A stretch of 11,606 nucleotides of DNA from NCBI GenBank assembly GCA_036939355.1, contig JALLAP010000623.1, positions 1-11,606 of the forward strand. Direction: 5' to 3'. The position numbers and the translations under genes are program-made. The notes under the pieces are model-generated. The model was not told the DNA's origin, made no database searches, and saw only the letters and a list, made by a program, of their open reading frames with translations. Positions 1-7,203 of the stretch are shown piece by piece. Position 1 is the first letter of the stretch; every line of letters begins with the position of its first letter. This DNA comes from Thalassiosira profunda. Lineage: Eukaryota > Bacillariophyta > Thalassiosirophyceae > Thalassiosirales > Thalassiosiraceae.

Positions 1-51
1 GCCGCGGTAGAGGCAGAAGTAGGTGACGAGGTCGCTGAAGTGCTGATTCAT
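1..51 (-). CDS. N-terminal fragment of an unidentified protein, running off the left edge
   Basis: Seventeen codons are visible, reading MNQHFSDLVTYFCLYRG from an ATG whose complement is at 49-51. The start is supported by an A at -3 (AACC before ATG) and by an in-frame TAG three codons upstream, so the frame does not simply continue leftward from a longer ORF. The residues are plausible for a real N-terminus, with hydrophobic and aromatic residues mixed with polar ones. There is too little to name a family, and a first exon that ends soon after is also possible. If real, the gene is transcribed leftward, in the same direction as the SAP-like gene at 606-1442. Confidence 0.35.
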   Translation of the reverse strand, partial: MNQHFSDLVTYFCLYRG

Positions 52-605
52 GGTTCTCTATTGAGTGATATTGGTGGTCTAGAGAGGAGCGAGCGAATGA
101 TGGTTCATATATTGACGACCACAAAGCAGCATGCGCAGACGAAGAGGCAGGCAGATCGCTCGGTTAGAGATCGACGCGCGCGGTATCCTACTACTTCTGC
201 TGGCGGTATCCTGCAATGACGTCTCTAGAGAGCCCACCCCCAGAGCACCCCGCCCACCCATGCACTTACCTCTAGCTTCTTGGACGGTGCCGCCGCTCTT
301 TTTATGCCATTGTCGACGAGAGAGTTGCGAACCTCAGCTCGCCGGCAAAGCTTCATGCACTTTTTCTTGAGAAGCGTCTTGTCAAAGATCCATTTCTACG
401 ACTAATTCTACGTTGGAATCAGTACGACCTCTCTCCTACTGGGACTCACTCGGCGGCCGTCAGACAACAAAATGGCATCGATTCTGAAATGCGCCACACC
501 GCATGTTGTTTGTTTTATTGTAGGGACATTTGGCAGTTCATTTCAGACTGTCTGTTGTCCAAATCGGCTGCCACACTACACAGCACCGCCTAGAACCAAC
601 ATTGC
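52..605. other. Intergenic region between two minus-strand genes
   Basis: This 554 bp stretch should hold the 3' UTR of the SAP-like gene (right part) and the 5' region of the fragment at the left edge. Short open frames exist on both strands, for example 131-370 and the start of 472-753 on the plus strand, but they have no domain-like composition. I see no tRNA, repeat array or mobile element. The only recognisable signal is an AATAAA hexamer on the minus strand, listed separately. Confidence 0.5.
514..519 (-). promoter_or_regulatory. Possible polyadenylation signal AATAAA of the SAP-like gene
   Basis: The minus strand reads AATAAA here, about 87 nt past the stop codon of the gene at 606-1442. 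The distance and hexamer fit a canonical eukaryotic poly(A) signal. The window alone cannot show whether this lineage uses AATAAA. Confidence 0.35.
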
Positions 606-1442
606 TCACGCAAATTTGTCACGGTCCAACCCGACGCTCCCGAACACAAACACGTCCACGCTCGCTCCGCTCCGGAATCCCATCTCCATGAACGCCAGCA
701 GCCGTATCTTCCTCGGACCGCACACCCGCAATCCCAAATCGGACACGGTGTAACTCTTGCTCTTCTCCTTGTCGAACGTCCATATCGGCATCAATTGCGG
801 ATTTTCTTCGGTCGACACTTTGAGGGAGACGCCGATGCTCCCCTTTTGCAGCAGGTAGGCCTCGATGGCCTTCCGCTCCACGCTCGCGGCGTTGATGTTG
901 AGGCAGACTCCATCGGGGATTTGGATAATGGCCGCATCCGTCTCTTGCAGTGAGCCGTGAAGGGCGAAGCTGAACGGGGAGCCGGGGAGGAAGGAGTTGT
1001 TGCGTTCGCCTATGAGTTTCTCCGAGGGATGCTCGCGCAGTTGCTGCAATGCCGTGACCGGCGATCGCGACGCCAGGAGGCGTTTGGAGTTGGTTTTGTC
1101 CTTTTTGGGCGCGGGGGCTGGTGCAGGAGCTGCTTGGGGCGCCGCGGGCCTCGGTGCAGGGGCGGGTGCACTGCCGCTGGATGGCGGCGACGGGTGATGC
1201 TTTTTAGATGGCGGCTTCTTTGCAGATTTCGACGACGTCGGCTTCTTCTCGGGTTGATCCGGAGGCTCCGGCTCCCGAAACGTCGTGGTGGGACGGGGCA
1301 GCGTCTCCCGCGCGTGCTGCAACGCCGAGGTGAACTCCGTCTTCTCGCAAAATCCAGAAGAGTCGATGCCGTATGTCGCGAGCTCCTTTTTCAGATCGGA
1401 GATCTTCATGGAGGCGATATCGGGGAGGTCGTCGCTGGGCAT
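606..1442 (-). CDS. SAP-like domain protein with Ala/Pro-rich linker and unrecognised C-terminal domain
   Basis: Predicted protein of 278 aa. The start is well supported: the ATG (complement 1440-1442) lies in a perfect GCCACCATG context. Residues about 11-45 (MKISDLKKELATYGID, then GFCEKTEFTSAL) have the spacing of a SAP-like helix-turn-helix, also seen in the C-terminal part of MANF/ARMET proteins: a first helix with LKKEL, a glycine turn, then an EK-x-EF second helix. SAP folds commonly bind DNA or RNA, or act in protein interactions. Residues 55-120 are a low-complexity linker rich in Pro, Ala, Lys and Ser, with repeated AP pairs around 91-112. Residues 125-278 look folded (alternating beta-like and helical segments, few charged runs), but I do not recognise the family. 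No signal peptide or membrane segment is visible, and Lys-rich parts of the linker could serve nuclear import. No intron is needed. The coding frame is convincing; the function is open. Confidence 0.75.
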   Translation of the reverse strand: MPSDDLPDIASMKISDLKKELATYGIDSSGFCEKTEFTSALQHARETLPRPTTTFREPEPPDQPEKKPTSSKSAKKPPSKKHHPSPPSSGSAPAPAPRPAAPQAAPAPAPAPKKDKTNSKRLLASRSPVTALQQLREHPSEKLIGERNNSFLPGSPFSFALHGSLQETDAAIIQIPDGVCLNINAASVERKAIEAYLLQKGSIGVSLKVSTEENPQLMPIWTFDKEKSKSYTVSDLGLRVCGPRKIRLLAFMEMGFRSGASVDVFVFGSVGLDRDKFA

Positions 1443-1764
1443 GGTGGCGGTGGTTGATGTGAGGAGCAGCCGCGGCGGTGGCGTGGCCAGCAGCAGCAGG
1501 GGGGCGGGGAGAGGGCGCGGCCCTTGGGCGTGGGGCGGATCTTTGACAACGCAGGTTCAGCCCTGTAGAAATTAACATAGGAATCAGTACCTACTAAGAT
1601 CCGTCCCCTTCACCTCGCTCTCTGTGCCATCAGCACCGCTCCTCCCCCTCAACCGGACCCGGCGTCCAAAGCGAGCCATGCATGCGATTATCTGTTGTTC
1701 GCATGCGGCGTGTGATAGACGATGACATGGCAGCGCACAAAAGAAAGCGGCAGGAAACGACCAC
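1443..1764. promoter_or_regulatory. Divergent intergenic region between SAP-like and rhodanese-methyltransferase genes
   Basis: These 322 bp separate two head-to-head start codons and so must hold both 5' UTRs and probably a shared promoter. The left part is G-rich on the plus strand (GGGGGGCGGGG around 1499-1508). A 12 bp inverted repeat with one mismatch lies at 1532-1543 and 1596-1607 (GGGGCGGATCTT against AAGATCCGTCCC), flanking a short AT-richer segment (about 1567-1590). No TATA box is clear. A 13-codon upstream ORF, ATG at 1727, ends in TGA at 1766-1768 and overlaps the start codons of the plus-strand gene. Confidence 0.45.
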
Positions 1765-3039
1765 ATGATGCCTCCATCCTCTTCCTATCAAGTTGTGAAC
1801 TTGCAACAATGGCTGGGAGGCTGGGGCTCGGCTCATTATGATGATGAAGGCAAAAGCGAGATCCTCCCGCTCGTCGATCTCCGGCCCAGCGAGGACTTTG
1901 ACGGGTGCCACATATCTCCGATGTGCGGCGCCACCGTCGTCAATCTGCCCCTGTCGAAGCTGCTGAGCGGAGAGCGATCGTGCGAGCTGCCCCCGCGAAG
2001 CGTGGACTTTGCAATAATAGTACCGAGGGAGCATGCATATGCGTTTGAGGAAGGAGAAGTTTGTGATATCCACCAGCTGTTCTTTGCCTCCCAGAGCAAA
2101 TCGACGTTGCAATCTCGCAAGCCGTGGCTGGTGCGGCAGGTAATACTCGATGGAGAGAAGTTATGGAAAGATGCGAGTGAAGTTGGACTGGCGCAACAAA
2201 GCAACAGCGCGAGCAGCGATGGATCTTCCTTTTACAGTTTGCCAAGATTGTGGAAGCCCGATCCGCTGGTATCGTCTGCCATTCTACCTGCACTGAAGAA
2301 GTGGATTGCTCGCAATCCAGATGATGAGTCTACCGGGGTAGTTCTTGATCTTGGCAGCGGCGCCGGGAGAGATGTTTGTTATCTCGCAGAAGAGGTGAAG
2401 GAATTTCAACAGCAGCAACAAATTCAATGCAAGAGGTCAATTCGCTTCGTTGGAATCGACAACCACAAGGGCAGTGCCAAGAGATGCACGCCCCTGTGGA
2501 AGAACCGAGGAGTGGCGGATATTGCAGATTCGTGCTTACTGGATCTCAATAAGCTGCATTCCGTGCGCGAGCATTTCGAGGATGTGTCCAAATTGCTGCA
2601 GGGAAAGTCAGCAACTCGGACAGAGATCATATGCATATTTGCCATTCGATTCCTCAACCGGCGATTGCTCTCCTACATTGCAAACTCATGCACTGATGCG
2701 CCAATGGAAGCAGCAGCCCAGGCTCCTGTTTCGGATTCACACCCAACAACAAAAGCTGCAATGCACTCGCCGCCACCATCACTTACGCTTCCACTAGGAA
2801 CGTTGTTTGCAGTGAGCCACTTCTGCAAGCCCGAGGAAAATGCCTGTTGGGAGTTCGAGCACCCAAAACAATCAAGTGTCTTGGAGCGCTGGGAGCTGAA
2901 AAACCTGTTCAATGGGGCCTTTGTTGCTGATTGCAATGGAGACAGCATACCGAAATGGCACATTCTGAAAGACGACATAGTTTCGGATGGCGATCATGGC
3001 CGGACGCTGATCCAGTTTCTTGCAAAGAAAGTTGCATGA
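1765..3039 (+). CDS. Rhodanese-like domain fused to a class I SAM-dependent methyltransferase
   Basis: Predicted protein of 424 aa. It begins with two consecutive ATGs (1765 and 1768); the second has A at -3. Residues about 8-140 resemble a rhodanese domain: LPLVDLRPSEDF (34-45) matches the usual V-D-x-R-x-x-x-E/D-F strand-turn, and VRQVILDGEKLW (123-134) matches the closing strand and helix. Where the active-site loop with its Cys should be, the protein reads AIIVPREHAYAF (83-94), so persulfide chemistry looks lost. After a linker ending RLWKPDPLV (161-169), residues 175-424 form a Rossmann methyltransferase: motif I VVLDLGSGAGRDV (192-204), an acidic strand end FVGIDNH (228-234), and a post-I strand IICIFAIRFLNRRLL (288-302). 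The glycine motif with GRD resembles TehB/TPMT-like enzymes, but the substrate is unknown. Residues 310-343 are a low-complexity insertion (Ala, Pro, Ser, Thr), and 215-219 is a run of five Gln. No targeting signal is evident; a cytosolic place is assumed. Confidence 0.8.
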   Translation: MMPPSSSYQVVNLQQWLGGWGSAHYDDEGKSEILPLVDLRPSEDFDGCHISPMCGATVVNLPLSKLLSGERSCELPPRSVDFAIIVPREHAYAFEEGEVCDIHQLFFASQSKSTLQSRKPWLVRQVILDGEKLWKDASEVGLAQQSNSASSDGSSFYSLPRLWKPDPLVSSAILPALKKWIARNPDDESTGVVLDLGSGAGRDVCYLAEEVKEFQQQQQIQCKRSIRFVGIDNHKGSAKRCTPLWKNRGVADIADSCLLDLNKLHSVREHFEDVSKLLQGKSATRTEIICIFAIRFLNRRLLSYIANSCTDAPMEAAAQAPVSDSHPTTKAAMHSPPPSLTLPLGTLFAVSHFCKPEENACWEFEHPKQSSVLERWELKNLFNGAFVADCNGDSIPKWHILKDDIVSDGDHGRTLIQFLAKKVA

Positions 3040-3058
3040 ATATGAGATCCACCACACT
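3040..3058. other. 19 bp gap between convergent stop codons
   Basis: The TGA of the rhodanese-methyltransferase gene (3037-3039) and the TAG of the RCE1 gene (complement 3059-3061) are only 19 bp apart. Each 3' UTR must therefore run into the other gene's coding region, giving overlapping antisense transcripts unless processing is extremely close to the stop. Confidence 0.8.
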
Positions 3059-4159
3059 CTAGCTCCTTTTCAATAGCAGCGGGAGCACGCTTTCCGTCGG
3101 AAATAAGGTCGAGTCAACCCCCATTGCAAAGAGCCCAATACCGACAAAGTAAATGGCCGCAATGAGCCATCGATAGCCATACAAGTTGGACGTCGGATGG
3201 GCGAAACTGATGTCCGGCAACCCCATGTAGTTGCAAATCACATGTGCCACCGTGGCTGCGCCCAACGAGGCAGTTCTCACAAACACGTGAGAGACATATG
3301 CACCAAATAACGTCGTATACGCCCATTGTACGACAACGCCTAGCAGCAACTGGCCTATCCTCTTCTTTGTTCTCAATTGTGGTGGCAAGTGTCGGTATTG
3401 CTCATAGAAGTGGTGGATGTGGGCAACTCCAAAGAAGAGAGGGGCAATCCACGACGCCTGAGGAGGCGACAACGTTCTTCCATTTGATGTCTCGCTGGCC
3501 AGCAGCGGTGGCAACAGGCACGCTCGGAAGACCACTTCTTCCGCCAAGGGCGCCAAGCCCAGGTTGCGAATTTTCGTCCATCTATGCTCTTCGTCGTCGC
3601 GAAGTGAGTTGAAGGATTGGGCAGTCGGTTGAATCCACGTGTACTTCAGAGATTGCAGGAGGTATCTCAGCTTCGGCATGCATGGTAGCCGCCCCTTCTG
3701 GTATTGTGACGGCGCGCGGGAAGATTTTAAGCCCATTCCATTGGATTTCTCCTTCTCCCAATAAAGATAGCGGGCGTTGTGATAAATCTTCAGCCACGTG
3801 CAGGACAACGAGCCGAGATACAGCGCCAACACGTGCAGTGCAACTTTGCCGTCTTGCATTGGCTGCCACGAACATCCGATATATCTGCACCACAATGGAA
3901 AGGTACCAACGTCATCATCAAGCAAATTGTCGCAAAAAAGGCAGGGATACATTCCAACACCCAGTAGCATCACGCCCACGATGACGCCCGCCCGCCACTT
4001 GATGTGCAGCACGTCGTCGCGGGGCAGGCGGCGCACGGAGGGCGGCACGAAGGCGTAGAGCGACAGGACGAAGAACGACGAGAGCCCCAGGCAGTAGAGG
4101 AGAGTCTGCGGGAGAGGAACGCCGCGGGCATGGCGGCACTGTTGGTGGAGGGGCGTCAT
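3059..4159 (-). CDS. RCE1: CAAX prenyl protease 2 (RCE1-type, CPBP intramembrane protease)
   Basis: Predicted 366 aa multi-span membrane protein of the endoplasmic reticulum. RCE1 enzymes remove the last three residues of prenylated CAAX proteins such as Ras-like GTPases. The family signature is clear in order: RNLGLAPLAEEVVFRACLLP (residues 198-217) with the glutamate pair at 207-208 and Arg212; FFGVAHIHHFYEQ with His247; FGAYVSHVFVRT; and AHVICNYMGLP with His306 and Asn310. Glu207, His247, His306 and Asn310 correspond to the known catalytic set of yeast and human Rce1, with the same 4-residue spacing between the last two. Hydrophobic segments occur at about 16-38, 55-74, 104-121 and several times after 205. 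I chose the ATG at complement 4157-4159, because the open frame upstream has no further ATG and the first membrane segment and LPRD motif follow as in other RCE1 proteins. A short exon further upstream cannot be excluded. Length is normal for eukaryotic RCE1, and no intron is needed. Confidence 0.92.
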   Translation of the reverse strand: MTPLHQQCRHARGVPLPQTLLYCLGLSSFFVLSLYAFVPPSVRRLPRDDVLHIKWRAGVIVGVMLLGVGMYPCLFCDNLLDDDVGTFPLWCRYIGCSWQPMQDGKVALHVLALYLGSLSCTWLKIYHNARYLYWEKEKSNGMGLKSSRAPSQYQKGRLPCMPKLRYLLQSLKYTWIQPTAQSFNSLRDDEEHRWTKIRNLGLAPLAEEVVFRACLLPPLLASETSNGRTLSPPQASWIAPLFFGVAHIHHFYEQYRHLPPQLRTKKRIGQLLLGVVVQWAYTTLFGAYVSHVFVRTASLGAATVAHVICNYMGLPDISFAHPTSNLYGYRWLIAAIYFVGIGLFAMGVDSTLFPTESVLPLLLKRS

Positions 4160-4588
4160 GAGCTTGTAGCAAGTGTGGTCGGAAGGAAGCGGACCCTCCC
4201 TCGGTTGAAGACGGAATCTTCCGCCCAAACATCAAAATTAGGGGTCTGTCAATGCAATTTTTACCATCTAGATCACTACAAAACATACGTCGTAATATTT
4301 TTTCATGACTGAGCCTCTTGACAACTGTCATCATTCACATAGAACAAATTTCGACGTCCCTAACTACGTACCCTCGCTTGATTTGTTCTGTGTGAGAGAG
4401 AACTCGCGCCCTCATCTTCCGCTTCAACCGCCCCTCTGACATCCGATGCGTTCTTCCGTGCACTGACGCGCTTGATTCATCCCATCGATCGGCATAAATT
4501 GGTTGCGGCCGGCGTTGCAGTCCAGCACTATCCCATCCTTATTCACACCTGACACCGATAGCATAACATTTGCAAGTCTGCAATCACC
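4160..4588. promoter_or_regulatory. Divergent promoter region between RCE1 and the PCMTD-like gene
   Basis: These 429 bp lie between head-to-head start codons. The middle (about 4235-4310) is AT-rich compared with the flanks. A long imperfect inverted repeat is present at 4336-4394 (listed separately). The last 90 bp before 4589 should be the 5' UTR of the PCMTD-like gene. An open frame overlapping part of this region on the minus strand (3918-4334) is a shadow of RCE1. Confidence 0.45.
4336..4394. repeat. Inverted repeat in the divergent promoter
   Basis: The arms are 4336-4349 (CACATAGAACAAAT) and 4381-4394 (ATTTGTTCTGTGTG). They match at 13 of 14 positions as reverse complements and are separated by 31 nt. 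The position midway between two divergent genes suits a dimeric regulator site, but a chance palindrome of this quality is not excluded. Confidence 0.4.
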
Positions 4589-7203
4589 ATGGCGTGGCGA
4601 AGCAGCGGCACCGACAACACCGAGATGGTGGACAAGCTCAAGCGTGAGTTCTTTCTTGTATGTGCCACGTTGCACCCCTGCGGCCCTTCTTTTGCATCGA
4701 TGGTTGCTGTTCGGGCGAGATGGCGATGCCGCCGGCACTGCTGCGCTTGCAAAATGCTCGTGCATGCGACGATGTTGCATCTGAGGCACATGATATGCAT
4801 GCAACCTCATGCAGCCGGAGATTCTTTCTTCGTTTGCGCCTGATGCATCCGAAGGCACCCAGAACATCGCTAGCGGCGACGCGAATGCACAGAGATGCTG
4901 CTGGAAGCGTTTATGCATGCATCTGACGTGCAGCGACGTGCATGCTCGTTGTCGGCGGCCCGCGCCCGCAAACGCATCGGTCCATTGCTTCACATGAAAA
5001 TCCGATCCTTGATGCCTGCCAGCATTAGCTTGGAATGCATGCAGAGGGGCAGGTTGCTATTGGATGCTTCAAAAGCGTTTCTGCTTCTTTTGCACTATCT
5101 AACCATGTCGTTCTCCGCATCGCATTTGCTCCTTTTCCAGGCTTTGGGGTCGTCTCCAGCGCTCCCGTCGAAGCAGCGTTCCGCGAAGTGGACCGCAAGT
5201 TCTTTGTCCCCAGAGTAAGAGCACCCAGAATGCTTGATCAGGATTGATATCCCCGAGTTTTGCAATCTCATCACTGTTCTGCTTCTCTCACCATTTACAC
5301 GGCAGGGAAACGAACACATGGCCCATGCGGATCAGCCCCTCAAGGAAGGATTGGTGCACATCAGCGCTCCTCACATCTACGGATCCGCCATTGAGGCGCT
5401 GGATCTTTCTCCAAACTCCTCCCTCTCGTTCTTGAACGTTGGTAGTGGAACTGGGTACATTTCGTGCGTTGCTGCTGCAATCCTCGGACCAGACTCTCTC
5501 AACTATGGTATGTGTGTGCACCAACTGCAAATTGCAGCATGCAATGAATGCATTCTAACCATATTTACGTGCATATACCTGCGTCAACAGGAGTCGAACT
5601 TCACGACGAAGTGATCGAGCACTGCAAGGCATCCATCGGCAGGTGGAAGACCAACATTGTTGAAGAATTGAACGGGGTCTCGACGTTCCACTTCGCGGAT
5701 GGCACTCCCGACATCCAAGTCATCAAGGGCAACGGCCTCAACATACTGAAATCCAAGGGAGAGAGTGTTGTTGGATTCGACNGACATCCAAGTCATCAAG
5801 GGCAACGGCCTCAACATACTGAAATCCAAGGGAGAGAGTGTTGTTGGATTTGACCGCATCTACATTGGGGCGGCCGTGGATAAGGAGGAGCTTGCCAGCA
5901 TCACCAAGCTGCTTAGCCCCGGAGGTATCCTCGTGGGCCCAGGTGCGTTGCTTCGTCTGCTCGCGAGTAGGGCCGCATAGCAGATCTCACGCACCCCCTA
6001 AATTCCTTCTCACGCAGTCGACGACGAGCTGGTCAAGGTCGTGCGTGTCGGCAACATCTCTTTCGAAGTTGAGAATGACCCCATGACAGGGGATGATGAT
6101 TCGTCAATGGTTGTGCTGGACGAAGAATTCACGTCCCAGATATTGTCCGGCGTCCGGTTCGCTCCCCTCGTCACAAGCCCTGCTCTGAAGACGGTCATCC
6201 CGGCCAATCTGTGGAGCCCCACCATCCAGCGAGGCTATCCCTCCGAGTTCAAGAAGGCCGGCATGCAGCTGCTGATGTGCTCCAGCTCCCAGCTCGTCCA
6301 GCCACTTCCACGAGTACCCAGCGAGGACGAAAGGGTCAACGTCGCAGCAATGTTGCCAAAATCTCTCTGGCTCGAGATTCTGTCGTACACGCACAGAAAG
6401 TGGTTCGAGCCAGAGCAGAACGAAACTGNCAAAATCTCTCTGGCTCGAGATTCTGTCGTACACGCACAGAAAGTGGTTCGAGCCGGAGCAGAACGAAACT
6501 GACTACCTGAAGCGACGGCTCCGGGAGGAAAAGGCCAAGACGGCCCAAGCAGAGAGGGCTCGCAGAGAGGCCGAGGAAAGATGCTTAGCGGCAGAAAGAG
6601 AAAGGGTAAGTTGCAGGGGTGTTCTTGGTCTCGTGTGAAAAAATCTGCCTCACCTGACATCATTTATTAATGCTCACTGACGCACAGGCCGTGTATCGCC
6701 TCTTGGCCCGGCGCTGGCAGTCTCGCCTCAACGCGCTGCTTGCCCAACAAGACGGCCAAGACGAGAGTGCCCGCCAGCAAGACGAAGCTGCCGAAGAGCT
6801 GTCGGACCTCTTGGACATGGGAGGTGCTCGAAACAACGCAATTGTGCCCGTTCAGGTGGAAGGCAGAGCGACGCTGGCTGGATTGAGAGCGATGATGCAT
6901 CAGCTGAACGGCGATGCCAACAATGAAGGTCAGGGGAACGATGATGAGGACGAGGCGAGCGCTGCTGACCAAGACGACGATGACATGGAAGAGGACTCCC
7001 AAAATCAGGATCTGTTAGAGTTCCTAGTAGGCGACAACGGATCAGATGACGAATCAGACGACTTTGCTTCTGTTGCAGAAGAAGAAGAGGACTCGAACGA
7101 GAATGACTCCGTTGTCATGGAAGATGTCGACAATACAATTGCAAAGAGCCACCGTGCTGTTGATCAGCCACGGACCGTTTCAATGTCGAGCGACGATCTT
7201 TGA
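4589..7203 (+). CDS. PCMTD-like protein (PIMT-family methyltransferase domain, F-box-like motif, acidic tail), six exons
   Basis: I place exons at 4589-4643, 5141-5214, 5306-5507, 5591-5942, 6018-6605 and 6688-7203. All introns are GT-AG, and their lengths are 497, 91, 83, 75 and 82 bp. The start ATG lies in CACCATGG. Exons 4 and 5 each contain a 72 bp duplication plus an N; leaving out one copy and the N at each place gives a continuous frame of 546 aa. The protein resembles animal PCMTD1/2 and the protein-L-isoaspartate methyltransferase family: MAWRSSGTDN start, VHISAPHIYGSAIEAL (about 60-75) in the place of the PIMT substrate loop, SAM motif I FLNVGSGTGYIS (85-96), FDRIYIGAAV (173-182) and LLSPGGILVGP (193-203). 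LPKSLWLEILSYTHRKWF (316-333) looks like an F-box-type helix. A charged coiled coil (about 338-400, LKRRLREEKAK onward) follows, then an Asp/Glu-rich tail (from about 455). Animal PCMTD proteins have been linked to cullin-RING ligases through a SOCS box, so a role as a ligase adaptor for damaged proteins is possible; methyl transfer is unproven. Confidence 0.88.
4644..5140 (+). other. Long first intron with clustered TGCATG motifs
   Basis: The intron begins GTGAGT and ends TTTTCCAG, and it splits an Arg codon. At 497 bp it is five to six times longer than the other four introns of this gene. It contains five TGCATG hexamers on the transcribed strand (starting at 4761, 4796, 4914, 4939 and 5036). 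Three of these are full TGCATGCA palindromes, and one extends to ATGCATGCAT (4913-4922). Further ATGCAT and CATGCA copies lie at 4808 and 4843. The open frames crossing it show no recognisable protein. Confidence 0.75.
5710..5854 (+). repeat. 72 bp direct duplication around a single N (assembly seam 1)
   Basis: Bases 5710-5781 and 5783-5854 are identical except for C at 5778 against T at 5851; base 5782 is N. The copies lie in exon 4 of the PCMTD-like gene and together shift its frame. The difference is a synonymous Phe codon change (TTC/TTT). This is what two overlapping contig ends joined without merging would look like. Confidence 0.92.
6357..6501 (+). repeat. 72 bp direct duplication around a single N (assembly seam 2)
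   Basis: Bases 6357-6428 and 6430-6501 are identical except for A at 6412 against G at 6485; base 6429 is N. The copies lie in exon 5 of the PCMTD-like gene, over the F-box-like motif. The difference is a synonymous Pro codon change (CCA/CCG). Size, spacer and single mismatch repeat the pattern of the first seam. Confidence 0.92.

Noticed and set aside
131..370. Plus-strand frame with a basic start and a Leu-rich stretch, like a signal peptide
   Set aside because: The remainder is Pro/Arg/Cys-rich with no domain, and a short chance frame is more likely; no splice signals tie it to another exon.
472..753. Plus-strand frame with a good start context (AAAATGGC)
   Set aside because: It runs antisense into the conserved-looking C-terminus of the SAP-like gene and has no recognisable protein features.
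957..1457. Arg- and Gly-rich plus-strand frame
   Set aside because: It is the reverse shadow of the Ala/Pro linker of the SAP-like gene; the minus-strand start has a perfect GCCACCATG context.
3918..4334. Minus-strand frame overlapping the RCE1 start
   Set aside because: It is in a different frame from RCE1, is Pro/Arg-rich without a domain, and covers the first membrane segment of RCE1 only as a shadow.
4644..5140. Small protein genes or an snoRNA inside the long first intron
   Set aside because: The open frames there have no domain-like composition, and I found no convincing C/D or H/ACA box arrangement.
5710..6501. Genuine tandem duplications or minisatellite in the PCMTD-like gene
   Set aside because: Each copy pair is split by a single N, has the same 72 bp length and breaks the frame; assembly overlap explains all of this better.
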